Numbered from the stretch's first letter, positions 38,618 to 49,929 are shown. The stretch is DNA of 64,000 bases from Thelephora terrestris (GCA_015956445.1 WIUZ02000008.1:1426001-1490000); one strand, 5' to 3'. A program made the numbers and translations. Notes: generated from the sequence alone by a model not told the origin.

Positions 38618-39034
38618 GGCGGCCAAAGTTGAAGTCAACGAGAAGATGGGGGAGGTTTGCCGCTGATGGAAAAGCGCGGAAACAACACCGTCGGAGTTCA
38701 AACTCAGACATTCGAAAAGGTGATTTTGAATCCGCAGGCAAAATGTGTACCCTTGTGTATCCCGCTGACATTCAAAAGCACTAGCGACGCTGAAGGTGAC
38801 CGGTGAAGCTTCCTGAGGGGGCGTGAACGTAGCACCCTCGATCGACTGGCCAGAGAACCCAACAATGCCCCTAGGTTCGTACCAAACCCACTTCCCTCGG
38901 CGAGCTTCGGCCTGCGGCCGATCCGATCGAAGATCGGATACCTCCCGCGAGGGAGGGGTTTGAAGCAAAGTGTAACTTTTGGCAGGAGTCGGGTCGTGGG
39001 AAATCGTTATTGTTATCGTCGCCCTTAGCCCCAT

Positions 39035-41592
39035 CGTTATCCACTACAACGAGTTCTTATGAGACTAATCGCTCCCGCGTGACCCCGTGTGACATCACTG
39101 CGAGAGAAGAGTAGTATACATTGGCCATCTTGCCTTGGCGCCGACTGTGCACCCTACCAAAGCTTGAGAAAACGACAATACGTCCAAGCATCCGTCACTC
39201 GACTCCGTCGCCGACCTCAAGCATGGGTCCCACGTGCCTGAATCAAATATGCCTCATCATCTTCATGATCATATCACATTCGAGCCTCTCGCAGACCTCG
39301 AGGGATGGAAGAGGACCTTTTCCGACCCACGAACTCGCCCGGGTGTCATACCCGTTCTTTGACCGTTGTTTGTCATTTCCGCTGCGGGTGCTGAAGATGG
39401 TGGCTCGTCCATTTTCGCAATTCATCACCTGCCCCCAAAACCCTCTGCATAGAGCACAGGAACATTTCGATTTTCGAGGTTTTCGGAAGCTCCTCCCTCC
39501 GACGAACGGATTATTCCTCGCGACCCATCTAAACGACGCTGTTCGCCTTCAGGCTCGGATGATCCCCCAGATTCCCCTTCAATCGCCACAAAACGCCAAA
39601 GCTGGTGGGAGCGGGGACGGTCCCTCGTCTTCCCCTCACTCTCAACTACCAGCTTCTCTAGGAATCTGTTGGAACCCCGACTCTGGTAAGCGCGAGGTTG
39701 AGAAGACGACCCGCTACATGGAGTGTGACATTGTATTACATTTTTCATTACATTTGTCTTGTAGTCGAACGAATGATGCAACAAAAAATTGTAGTTTGAT
39801 CACAAAAATTACTTACTCAACCCGGGTCATACAAAAAGTGTCACTTTGCCCCAAGCCCCTCACGCGTTCCGCGTGAGGGCTCCGGCTCCGCCGGGCCGGG
39901 CTTGCGTCGAGCCTAACAATGCCCCCAAGATTAATTCTTCCTTTGGTTTTCTAATGTCCCAATACGGGCTCTTGGCCCCTGCCGATCTAGCCTTTCAGTC
40001 CAAAACTACCTGATGCCCAGAGGAGAGTCAGTTTGGCAGGAAAGAGCGACAGCGAGAGGGACACTGTTGAAACAAGATTGGAAAAATGATTCAATCAAGG
40101 AATCCTTCCTCCCTTGGCGTGTTGTGCTATCTGATGACGGAAGATGAAAAATGATCACACCTTTGTTGGCAGCTTGCCCATACAATCATCTCCCCAGCAT
40201 GAACCTCATCTTATGAGAAGTTTGGCACCTCTAGTTCACATCAACTATTTTCTTGGATTCAAGGGAATGTTTGACACTCGCAGCGCATTCACAAAGGCAA
40301 CGAGTCCACTTTGTTGTGGGGACCGGCAACCCGCCTTGGGCGCGCGTTCTGATGTGAAATTCATTTTTAGTGAAGAGTACCATGGCCTGTTTTCCAGCAC
40401 ACCAAAGGTGAGCACATCGGACTAGATACACGGAAATAATACATGGCGTCATTGTGCACCTATCGGTGACGGGAATTTATTTAGTATGAAATACCCAGCA
40501 TGAAATGTCCGTTCTGGTGGTTATAAAAGGAGTAACCTTGCTCAGCAGTCGGGGTGTTACAATCCTCGAGTTTTGCCGCATTCTGGTTCGTTGGGTGTTA
40601 CACTTGACACTGTGTTTACCAACATATGGCGCATCTCACGCCAGGCCCAAGGGACGGGCTCTCTATCCCCATGGTCCCTTATACCCGGGTTACAGCCGTT
40701 GCGTTCAAGGGAGGGCTGTGGCGCAGACCCTGTCCTGTGGAGCCGCTTCACCCAGTTCGATCACTGAGATTTTGGGAAAAACCTCAAATTCCGCCGTTTG
40801 AGAAACCTTCACAAAAAATCCCGTCACCAAATCGAAGCCTAAGGTACCCCCTCACGCTACATGTTTTTTAATTGAGTGTAGTATGCAACAGTCCAGAGCA
40901 AACTGGTTTCGAAAAATGCGGGCAGAGCTGAGTGTGTGGGAATTCCGCGTGGAGCCAAAATTTGGCAGAGGGTTGCCGGTCCCCATTTGTTGCAAATTGT
41001 TGAAATTTCCATCACGTCTGTCACAGGTGGAGAGTCGGCGAGTTCAATGTCCACCTGTTGATTCCAAGATGGCAAGTCGTGAAAGCATCTTCATGTATGC
41101 ATATTCACCCAAGAGAAATTACTGTATCGGCCTTTCTGCTGCTCATTATACTGTGTTATACTTGAGTCAACAAACTGTCAGGGCCACTCTACCCTTTATT
41201 GCTGTTCTCATGAAAACTGGAACAGCGGGTTTTTCCGCTATTTTTTTGATCACTCTTATACTTTTGCACCTGACCTACTCGATGTCCAGCACCTCAATGG
41301 ATGCGCTCAATTTCTATAATGTCCTTCCAACTTGTTTGGCCTTCATCTCCTCAATGCTTGTAATTTTTAGCTTAGAGTGATTCTGTTGAACCGGAGGTCT
41401 GTGCCTGGCAACGGGTCAACTGGCTCCACCATGTCAAGCGAGAGCTGATGCCGGAGAGCGCTGAATAAGCGACCTGAAGGGGCAGTGTCACATCAGTGAC
41501 TTGATTGATTTATATAAAATATTTATATATATTCTGGAATTTTTTCAGCCAGAAATTGCCGGTCTCGGTGGAGGGAAGCATGATCGGAACAA
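39035..41592. other. Gene-poor transition into the repeat region
   Basis: About 2.5 kb with no gene I can support. The longest plus-strand frame (39,121-39,876) has no recognisable domain, and a minus-strand frame is open over the same DNA. A 165-codon plus-strand frame from an ATG at 40,883 to 41,380 has a hydrophobic stretch near its end (GFSAIFLITLILLHLTY) but no homology I recognise. A short TGTTACA repeat occurs at about 40,556 and 40,600. The palindrome GTCACATCAGTGAC at about 41,490 also occurs at about 5117. Confidence 0.35.
39857..39879. repeat. Perfect 10-bp GC-rich hairpin
   Basis: CCCTCACGCG at 39857-39866 pairs exactly with CGCGTGAGGG at 39870-39879 across the loop TTC. It is followed directly by a second GC-rich imperfect inverted motif (GGCTCCGGCTCCGCCGGGCC). 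No gene ends nearby that would make it a terminator. It may be an element end, but no CTRR terminus follows as in Helitrons. Confidence 0.6.
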
Positions 41593-42518
41593 CAGTAGTA
41601 CTTATTAAAATGATTAAGACTTTGTGATGTTTTGTCTTAAAAGTGAATGATTTTTCTCATGAGTTCCTCAATGCCCCCAAGGGGGCAAATTTTACTCATA
41701 GAGTATTAATCAAAATTATGGGGGGGACTAGGACCCAGCTGACGGTGCACTGGTGTTCCCAATTAGGCAGGTGCCGATGGTGTGGATGACCCAGGAGAGT
41801 GGATTGCTTATATAATGAAAAATAGACTGTGGGAATTTCCGATCAAAATTTTCCCAAAAGGGAAATTTTGATGGCTGATATAAGCAGGTCATGTGACTGC
41901 AAAAGTGGGTTTTGGTTATGTAAGCAGGTCATGTGACCGACCAAAAAAGAAAATTTTGATGGCTTACATAAGCGGCTCAAAAATGCTTTTTGCAAAAATT
42001 ACTGAAAAAGGAAAATTCCTTTTTAGGAAAGACTTTCCAAAAAAGGAATTTTTGATGGCTTACACAAGCAACTCAGAAATGATTTTGGCAAAAATTACCA
42101 AAAAAAGAAATTACCAAAAAAAGAAATTTCCTAAAAAAGAAATTATGCACTAGAAAATTCGGAAAAATGCCGGAAAAATCCTAAAAAATTCCCACAGGTC
42201 TAGAAAGTGCCCAAAATGGTAAATCAATTCCAGAAATATCCAAAAAATTGTTTTTCTGGCTGGAAAAATCAGAAAGAATTCCGAAAAAATTCCCAAAAAT
42301 TCCAGAATATAGATAAATATTTTATAAAAATTATTTTAATTGTTTTGGTCCATTGAATAGCCCATAATTCCAATATTAATGTATTTTTTGCCCCAAAAAT
42401 TCATAAAAATCCCAAAAAAATAAATAAAAATAGGAAAATACAAATATATCTATAATATTCATTACACCATGAAGTAAAGACCAGTTTGTGGTCATAATCC
42501 AGCCCTAAACCTAGTCCT

Positions 42519-42830
42519 GGACCTAACCTAACCTAACCTAGCCTAACCCTAACCCTAACCCTAACCCTAACCTAGACCTAAACCTACACCTAACCTAACC
42601 TAAACCTAACCTAACCTAACCTAACCCTAACCCTAAACCTAACCTAAACCTAACCTAAACCTAACCTAACCTAAACCTAACCTAACCTAACCTAACCTAA
42701 CCTAACCTAACCCCAAACCTAACCTGCTCTAAACCCAGCCTGCCCTAAACCTAACCTAGCACCAAACCTAAACCTAAACCTAAACCTAAACCTAAACCTA
42801 ACCTGCCCTAAACCTAACTCTGACCTGGCC
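42519..42830. repeat. Telomere-like (CCTAA)n/(CCTAAA)n satellite, left arm
   Basis: About 310 bp of CCTAA, CCTAAA and CCCTAA units in irregular order, with interspersed CCTGCCCTAAA variants towards the inner end. It is followed by a short (TTATC)n run at about 42,840. The units look like degenerate versions of the fungal telomere repeat TTAGGG read on the other strand. Confidence 0.9.
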
Positions 42831-43913
42831 TAGTTTGGTCTTATCTTATCTTATCTTATTTTATCTATTTTATCCTGTCTTACCTACCCTAGACCAAACC
42901 TAACCTGACATAGTCAACTTAACCTAGTCCACCACAGATCACCCAACCTAACCTAAAGTGGTCCACCTGACCCAGACTGATGCAGCTTGAGTTTATCTCT
43001 TCTAATTAGCTGTTATCTTATCTGGCCTTAATCTAAATACCCTAGCTAACCAACATTTAACCCAACCTCACCTGGCTCACCAGCAAGTAACTGGGCTACA
43101 GGAACACACCCTGAGCTGCACTATCCCATATCCTGTATCCAACTGTCACTCAAACACAAGAATTGTGGTGGACCTACAAGTTAGTGGACCCATAAGCCCA
43201 CAGACCCACAAGTATAGGCTGCTCACTCAGTGGAGACATTTGTTATCCAACCTCACCCACGTACCACCCTCACCCTGGATTCTGTGCCAGACCACAACTT
43301 CACCACGGCTCAAGTTCAACCACCTGGCTAAACCCATGTACAATCAGGTCTACAAATCCATGGATCCATAACCAACAGTCTATCAACCTGACTTGCAGGT
43401 TCAGCCAGGTGGTTGAACTTGAGCCGTGGTGAAGTTGTGGTCTGGCACAGAATCCAGGGTGAGGGTGGTACGTGGGTGAGGTTGGATAACAAATGTCTCC
43501 ACTGAGTGAGCAGCCTATACTTGTGGGTCTGTGGGCTTATGGGTCCACTAACTTGTAGGTCCACCACAATTCTTGTGTTTGAGTGACAGTTGGATACAGG
43601 ATATGGGATAGTGCAGCTCAGGGTGTGTTCCTGTAGCCCAGTTACTTGCTGGTGAGCCAGGTGAGGTTGGGTTAAATGTTGGTTAGCTAGGGTATTTAGA
43701 TTAAGGCCAGATAAGATAACAGCTAATTAGAAGAGATAAACTCAAGCTGCATCAGTCTGGGTCAGGTGGACCACTTTAGGTTAGGTTGGGTGATCTGTGG
43801 TGGACTAGGTTAAGTTGACTATGTCAGGTTAGGTTTGGTCTAGGGTAGGTAAGACAGGATAAAATAGATAAGATAAGATAAGATAAGATAAGACCAAACT
43901 AGGCCAGGTCAGA

Positions 43914-44248
43914 GTTAGGTTTAGGGCAGGTTAGGTTTAGGTTTAGGTTTAGGTTTAGGTTTGGTGCTAGGTTAGGTTTAGGGCAGGCTGGGTTTAGAGC
44001 AGGTTAGGTTTGGGGTTAGGTTAGGTTAGGTTAGGTTAGGTTAGGTTAGGTTAGGTTAGGTTAGGTTAGGTTAGGTTTAGGTTAGGTTTAGGTTAGGTTT
44101 AGGTTGGGTTTAGGTTAGGTTTAGGGTTAGGGTTAGGTTAGGTTAGGTTAGGTTTAGGTTAGGTTAGGTGTAGGTTTAGGTCTAGGTTAGGGTTAGGGTT
44201 AGGGTTAGGCTAGGTTAGGTTAGGTTAGGTCCAGGACTAGGTTTAGGG
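43914..44248. repeat. Telomere-like (TTAGG)n/(TTTAGG)n satellite, right arm
   Basis: Inverted counterpart of the left-arm satellite: TTAGG, TTTAGG and TTAGGG units over about 330 bp, preceded by the mirrored (GATAA)n run at about 43,870. Unit order broadly mirrors the left arm but copy numbers differ, as expected from slippage after the arms formed. Confidence 0.9.
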
Positions 44249-45257
44249 CTGGTTTATGACCACAAACTGGTCTTTACTTCATGGTGTAATGAATGTTATA
44301 GATATATTTGTATTTCCTATTTTTATTTATTTTTTTGGGATTTTTATGAATTTCTTGGGCAAAAAATACATTAATATTGGAATTATGGGCTATTCAATGG
44401 ACCAAAAACATTTTTTTTTAAATAATAAAATATTTATCTATATTCTGGAATTTTTGGGAATTTTTTCGGATTTTTTCCTGATTTTTCCAGCCAGAAAAAC
44501 AATTTTTTGGATATTTCTGGAATTGATTTACAATTTTGGGCACTTTCTAAACCTGTGGGAATTTTTTCGGTATTTTTTAGGATTTTTCTGGCATTTTTCC
44601 GAATTTTCTAGCGCATAATTTCCTTTTTGGGAAATTTCCTTTTTTGGTAATTTTTGCCAAAATCATTTCTAAGTTGCTTATGTAAGCTATCAAAATTTCC
44701 TTTTTTAGAAAGTCTTTCCTAAAAAGGGAATTTCCTTTTTGGGATTTTTTGTCAAAATCATTTTTGAGTCACTTATGTAAGCCATCAAAATTTCCTTTTT
44801 TGGTAATCCATCAAATATTTCCTAAAAAGGAAATTCCTTTTTAGGAAAGACCCCTTCAGACACATTTTTGAGACGCTTATGTAAGCCATCAAAACCTTTC
44901 TTTTTTGGTCGGTCACATGACCTGCTTACATAACCAAAACCCACTTTTTCCAGTCACATGACCTGCTTATATCAGCCATCAAAATTTCTCTTTTGGGAAA
45001 ATTTTGATCGGAAATTCCCACAGTCTATTTTTCATTATATAAGCAATCCACTCTCCCGGGTCATCCACACCATCGGCACCTGCCTAATTGGGAACACCAG
45101 TGCCTGGTCAGCTGGGTCCTAGTCCCCCCCATAATTTTGATTAATACTCTATGAGTAAAATTTGCCCCCTTGGGGGCATTGAGGAACTCATGAGAAAAAT
45201 CATTCACTTTTAAGACAAAACATCACAAAGTCTTAATCATTTTAATAAGTACTACTG

Positions 45258-46533
45258 CGTCTCCGGCGACAGCGAGCCAACGCCAAAGCCGACGAACGAC
45301 CTGACGAAACAGCAGAAACGACCTCGCCTGGTTGAGGCTCTTCACAAGGCAGCGACTTCCACCAACCCCGAATCCCTGGCTCTCATGTTCAATGAACTCC
45401 AGCTTCCCCGCCTGAAGCCCTCCCCGCTACGCCCAGATTGCGATCTACGAGATTGGTTGAAAACCTGGACCCCACTCAACTCCTGCATCACTCTGGACGA
45501 CAACGGATCCCCTACCAACTTGCCCGATGAAGACCTCCGAAGAGTCAAGGAGGCTCTCAAGGAGGCGTACGCCCCTGGCACCCGAAACGTCTATGGCACC
45601 GGCTTATTCGCCTTCCACTTCTTCTGTGACTTGAGGGACATCAGCGAAGACCATCGCGCGCCCGTCAACCCGAACGTTCTCGCCTCCTTTATCGCTTTCC
45701 TCATCGGGACCTATGGCGGAGGAGCGATCAAAAACTACGTATACGGAGTCCAAGCGTGGCACATCATACATGGGGTCAAGTGGAAGGTCAACGACATCGA
45801 AATAAAGACTTTGTTCGAAGCAGGCAACAAACTGACACCCCAGGAGTCAAAAAGGAAGGAGAAAAAACCCTGGACCTTGAAGTACCTCGAGGATATCTGT
45901 GAGGCCCTCGTCCCCAGTGACCCAAAGGACGCCGCCATTCTAGCATGCCTTACCACAGCGTTTTGGGGTACGGCGAGGCTCGGGGAAGTTACCGTACCCA
46001 GACTCGACGCCTTCAAGTCATCTTGACATGTCAAAGTGTCAGTCGTTAAGATCACCGAGCGTGACCGAAACCTCCTCGAACAGACCAGCATCTTTATCCC
46101 ATGGACGAAGGCTGCCAAGGAGAAGGGCGAGGAAATCTTTTGGGCGAGGCAAGAAGGGACCTCCGATCTGCTGTCCGCTTTGAAAAACCACCTAAGGGTC
46201 AACAATCCCCCTTCCAACGGACACCTCTTCGCCCATAAGCACCAGAAAAGTATGAGACCCATGACGCGGGCCATCTTCCTCACCCGGATCAACAAGATCA
46301 TCTCCGACAAGAACCTGCCGAAGCTAACGGGTCACGGAATATGAGTCGGTTCCACCCTCGAGTACCTCCTGCGAGGTGTTTCCTTTGACGTCATGAAGGC
46401 CAAAGGAAGATGGAAAAGCGACGCCTTCCGCTCTTACCTGTGAAAGCACGCTCAAATCATGGCGCCATACATTCAGGCAAACCCCATGGCCTACGAAGAT
46501 TTCGTCCACCACGCAATGCTGCCCGTTCGTTGA
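45258..46533 (+). pseudogene. Decayed tyrosine recombinase (Crypton-type or related YR element)
   Basis: Coding begins in frame directly at the foldback border (SGDSEPTPKPTNDLTKQQK) and continues through LKEAYAPGTRNVYGTGLFAF, KNYVYGVQAWHIIHGVKW, ACLTTAFWGTARLGEVTVP and, near the end, TLEYLLRGVSFDVMKAKGRW and HAQIMAPYIQANP. The order (SAM-like N-terminal helices, the Arg in TARLGE, then the LRGVSFDVMKAKGRW segment) is that of the tyrosine recombinases common in Agaricomycete genomes, as in Crypton DNA elements. The reading frame is broken about three times and its 5' part is missing. It is flanked on both sides by same-orientation copies of the foldback arm. I cannot tell a Crypton from another YR element, because no neighbouring transposon genes remain. 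Confidence 0.75.
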
Positions 46534-46653
46534 GTGAGTAACGGAGATCCGCCAACTAAAACTCGGGCATTAAGTCACCCACTGACTTATGCGTCGACAG
46601 GTCTCCTATCCTGTGGGTAACGCAGCTGGCCTCCAACGCCTGATTCCCTCGGC

Positions 46654-46674
46654 CTGAAAGCCCTGCGGGCTTTT
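46654..46674. other. GC-rich hairpin downstream of the recombinase
   Basis: AAAGCCC followed by TGC and GGGCTTT forms a short strong hairpin about 120 bp after the recombinase stop. It may be an element end or RNA 3' structure. The position is approximate and function is not shown. Confidence 0.35.
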
Positions 46675-46771
46675 GCCCAGTTATCTCACTCTACTTCAAC
46701 TATGTACCTAACCAATAAAAATACTCATTTTGATTGCGCAACACTAATCATGAGAGAGACAAGCTAAGAAC

Positions 46772-47368
46772 CCATTTTTGGGATATTTCTGGAATTAATT
46801 TACTATGTTAGGCACTTTCTAGAGCCATGGGAATTTTTTCGGTATTTTTTAGGATTTTTCGGAGCTTTTTAGCATATAATTTCCTTTTTTGGTAATTTTT
46901 GTCAAATGCATTTTTGAGTTGCTTCTGTAAGCCATCAAATATTTCCTAAAAAGGAAATTCTTTTTTAGGAAAGACCCCTCCAAAAGCATTTTTAAGATGC
47001 TTATGTAAGCCATCAAAACTTTCTTTTTTTGGACAGTCACATGACCTGATTACATAAGTAACATCCACTTTTTTCAGTCACATGACCTGCTTATGTCAGC
47101 CATCAAAATTTCTTTTTTGGGATATTTTTCGGAATTTAAAAAAAATATTATATAAGCAATCCACTCCCCTGGGTCATCCACATTGTCGGCACCTGCCTAA
47201 TTGTGAACACCAGTGCCCGGTCAGCTGGGTCCCAGCCTCCCCTATAAAAGTTTTAGAAATTCCATGAGCAAAATCTCCCCCTCAGAGCAATCAAAAAATA
47301 ATAAGAAAAAACACTTAAAATTGTGTCATAGTCTCACAAATTTTTAAAGAATCTAATAAGGACTACTG
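46772..47368 (+). repeat. Third copy of the foldback arm, direct orientation, diverged
   Basis: From TTTTTGGGATATTTCTGGAA to ...AATAAGGACTACTG this follows the outer 750 bp of the right arm (about 44,505-45,257) in the same orientation. It has the repeated TTTTTGG and GCTTATGTAAGCCATCAAA units and the CCTGGGTCATCCACA and GGTCAGCTGGGTCC segments. It ends on the same ACTACTG as the foldback. It is clearly more diverged and shorter than the two arms are from each other. The decayed recombinase therefore lies between two direct arm copies. Confidence 0.8.
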
Positions 47369-47773
47369 TTATCCTATCCACTTCTATGTTCCGCTCACTT
47401 TGTTCTGGTCTACGGACTATCCCTCCTTATTTCTGCTTCATTTATTTGTTCCCTCTTCCTATCCACACAACTTTACTCTTTCATTTGGACTTGACTATCA
47501 AACACTTTCTATATCCACAAAAGCACTTTTTCTAGTTAGATTTCCTCTTGTTTCACACTCTCTATATTCTGACTCTTTCCTCTTTCTCGCTATTCCTTTC
47601 TCTTGGCCTCCTGAGTTTCTATCAGAGGTCCCAAGGAGACTCTTCATTCGCCTCAAGACAACCGAGGGCAGTTACTCTTTGAAGTCCCATGGAGATGTTG
47701 TGACTGTATTTCGGACAATATCTGGAATCGCAACCTTCTCTTGACTATTGACAACCACTGCGTGAGGTCTAGA
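47369..47773. other. Short unassigned stretch
   Basis: About 400 bases, T/C-rich, between the third arm copy and the first CACTG element. The plus-strand frame at 47,400-47,744 has no recognisable domain. The target duplication AGA of the next element is at 47771-47773. Confidence 0.35.
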
Positions 47774-48240
47774 CACTGGGGGCAGGGGCACCTGGAATTG
47801 GTGATTACATCTTGATTACATGGTGAGTTCATGTGCACTTTTCAATAATTGTAATCGCCGATTCCAGGTTGATTACATTTCAAATGTTACCTTGACATGT
47901 AATTCAACTGTTGCCACCAACTCCATTTGAAATTTCCTCAAAATTTTCCCAAGCAATGTTTCCTGAATGTGCCCAGTGGGTACATTGTGAAAACATCTCA
48001 TGTTTTTGAATGCATTTAGATTTCATCTCGGACGATTGAAGAACATGCTGATTACATTCCAGAAACATTTGTTGAGAACATTTCAAATGGAATTGGTAGA
48101 CGTTGGTTGGATTACGTGTCAAGGTAACATTTGGAATGTAATCAACCTGGGATCAGCAATTACAATTATTGGAAAGTGCACATGAACTCACCATGTAATC
48201 AAGATGTAATCACTGATTCCAGGTGCCCCTGCCCCCAGTG
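47774..48240. mobile_element. EnSpm/CACTA-like palindromic MITE 1 (467 bp)
   Basis: The termini CACTGGGGGCAGGGGCACC and the exact inverse at 48240 begin inverted repeats of over 130 bp per arm. The 3-bp target duplication AGA is at 47771-47773 and 48241-48243. CACTG ends with a 3-bp duplication are the EnSpm/CACTA pattern. It has no transposase frame and is non-autonomous. Confidence 0.88.
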
Positions 48241-48339
48241 AGAAAACGTCCCTCAGCATTCTCGACTGTCCCAACAAGGATTCACCTGTCCCTTCACCTT
48301 GCCACACTTCTGTCAGGGTTGAAGGCCTGCTTACTGTTT

Positions 48340-48954
48340 GTGGGGTGCTAGAGGATTAGCAGGATAAGGGGTATCTGGGCAAGCTTTGAGGAAGGGAGTT
48401 CCTGGAGTAGAAACAAGAGGTGGAGGGATGTCAAGAGCGAGTGGTGACTCAAATTGATAGGGATGGATGGGAGAGTTGTAATCCTGACAGAATTCAACTA
48501 GATGTTGAATGAACGGTTTGAAGTCTTGATTGCTGAGTCATTCAAAGCTGTTGAGATATTCTATGACAGTGAAGGGTAAGTCAGTTGGTATATCCCACTA
48601 GAGAACTATGATTGCTGGACAATGTGTGTGGACGTTGGTGGTAAGGTGAATTCGAGGAGTGGGAAAATAGAAGGCTGGACTGATACTGAAGTAGACAGTG
48701 GCTAGCACGCTCTCAGTGAAATCAGATTTCCAGAGGAACTGATGATCAGCTCCAAGTAGGAATGGGGGAGTGGTAACTCTGGCGTCAAGAGCAGCAAAGG
48801 GTCGGTAATATGGGTGATGAGCCAATAGACCAGAGGTCCTATTAAGCTGGAGGCTTCTGATGAGTTTATACTCCCAGATGGAACGCCGAGCGTCAGGTAT
48901 AGTTGGACATTGGATGGGACTAGTAGAGGGGAAAGGGTTAGGGGCGCTGAACAT
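48340..48954 (-). pseudogene. Element A gene A1, copy 1 (decayed)
   Basis: It begins MFSAPNPFPSTSPIQ at 48954 and follows the 207-residue A1 product of copies 2 and 3 (SIWEYKLIRSLQLNRTSGLL, PPFLLGADHQFLWKS, YFPTPRIHLTTNVHTH). The frame is not intact over its full length. The product is unrecognised; see the copy 3 gene at 57337-57960. Confidence 0.7.
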
Positions 48955-49255
48955 ACACTGGCAGGAGAATTCCTGCTTGAATGAGTCAGATAAAGAGTAA
49001 GGCGTGAGGAGAATTCCTCAGCTTACTTTGTTTATTGAGTAGTTGGTAGGAGAGTACGAAAGAGATTGAGAATGGGGAAAAGAAAGGAGCGAACGCTCTT
49101 CCTTATATACCCAATCTCTTACATGCTTAGTATTTGTACAATGAGTCAAACGAGAGTCAACATGGTCTGTGCGTAGTTTAGGGTAGGGCGAATGAGTCAG
49201 AGGAGTGGGACTTAGGACGACTGATGGTAAATACAAATAGGGGAACAATAGGGAA

Positions 49256-49395
49256 TGAGTCGATAGGAGCACAATGGGGATTTCTCGTGTTTTACGGTAG
49301 TAATAGAAGCACAATGGGGATTTCTCAGGTTTCACGGTAGTAGTAGAAGGACAATGGGGATTTCTCCTGATCGGTGGGGATTTCTCAGGATTGAT
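49256..49395. promoter_or_regulatory. Iteron block between A1 and A2, copy 1
   Basis: Four GGGGATTTCTC units spaced roughly 25-50 bp apart, all on the strand that codes for A2. A TATATA box for A1 lies to the left (about 49,107). Equivalent blocks exist in copies 2 and 3. Confidence 0.6.
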
Positions 49396-49598
49396 GGGAT
49401 CGTGATTGGGGCTGAGGGTTCGTTTATCCCCTTTTGGATAACAATGAATAATGGCTTATTGTCGTTACCTCTTTGAGTGTCCCATTGATCTGAGCGTATT
49501 TAGCCTGTGGGGTTCCTTGGTCTTTTCCTCCTCATCATCTCTTTTCCACTCCCACCAATCTACAGTAACTCCCTTCTCACAAACAACCTTTTATCACT

Positions 49599-49897
49599 AT
49601 GTCTCTCAACGCTGCTGCCACCCCCTTTGTTTCCACTTCTCCTTATGAGGCCGACACCCCCTATGACGTTGAACAACTCTTGTATGACACCCTGGCCAAC
49701 ATCACCTTTGATAATCAGGTCGCTCAGGAGTTCCTCACTACTCACAACGCTCCTCCCCACTTTTCGGATCAAGCTGGGTACGATGATCCCAATTGAACAG
49801 TCATGCGTCATCCCAGTGTTTCTCCTTTGGTGGATGCTATGGAGAGAGAAAGGGAGGATAGGATCGCTAAGTTAGAAAAGCGATTAGACCTGATGTA
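49599..49897 (+). pseudogene. Element A gene A2, copy 1, 5' part (interrupted by copy 2)
   Basis: It starts MSLNAAATPFVSTSPYEADT at 49599 and continues to the coiled-coil segment REREDRIAKLEKRLDLMYV, where copy 2 is inserted. The segments ANITFDNQVAQEFLT and NAPPHFSDQAGYDDP match A2 of the other copies. The remaining part lies at 54,509-55,073. The reading frame is decayed as well as interrupted. Confidence 0.7.
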
Positions 49898-49929
49898 CGT
49901 GATGTCACACACATGTGACATATTGAAGA

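Larger units (their letters stand above)
41593..45257. repeat. 3.7-kb foldback element (giant inverted repeat) with telomere-like arms
   Basis: The outer bases CAGTAGTACTTATTAAAATG at 41593 return in inverted form ending ...AAGTACTACTG at 45257. The left arm is about 41593-43330, the right arm about 43404-45257, with about 73 bp between. The innermost 200 bp of the arms are virtually identical (the same short frame is open on opposite strands at 43165-43371 and 43567-43328). From outside in, each arm has: a distinctive GC palindrome TGCCCCCAAGGGGGCA; an AT-rich part with repeated TTGATGGCTTACATAAGC units; a poly-A/T part; a telomere-like satellite; then unique sequence. The summed outer and inner coordinates differ by about 116 bp, so the arms have gained indels. 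No coding gene lies within. Confidence 0.9.

Noticed and set aside
39121-39876. 251-codon plus-strand frame
   Set aside because: No domain, no intron pattern, and an equally long frame on the other strand over 39,425-39,784. Composition is not convincing.
39857-39879. Bacterial-type terminator or Helitron end
   Set aside because: No gene ends there, no T tract follows and no CTRR motif is present. Kept only as a hairpin.
43165-43567. Identical frames on opposite strands starting MVDLQVSGPISPQ
   Set aside because: Inner arms of the foldback read the same on each strand. The frame is short, with no support as a gene.
42519-44248. Chromosome end (true telomere)
   Set aside because: The repeats are degenerate, inverted and internal, and are followed by more than 19 kb of other DNA.
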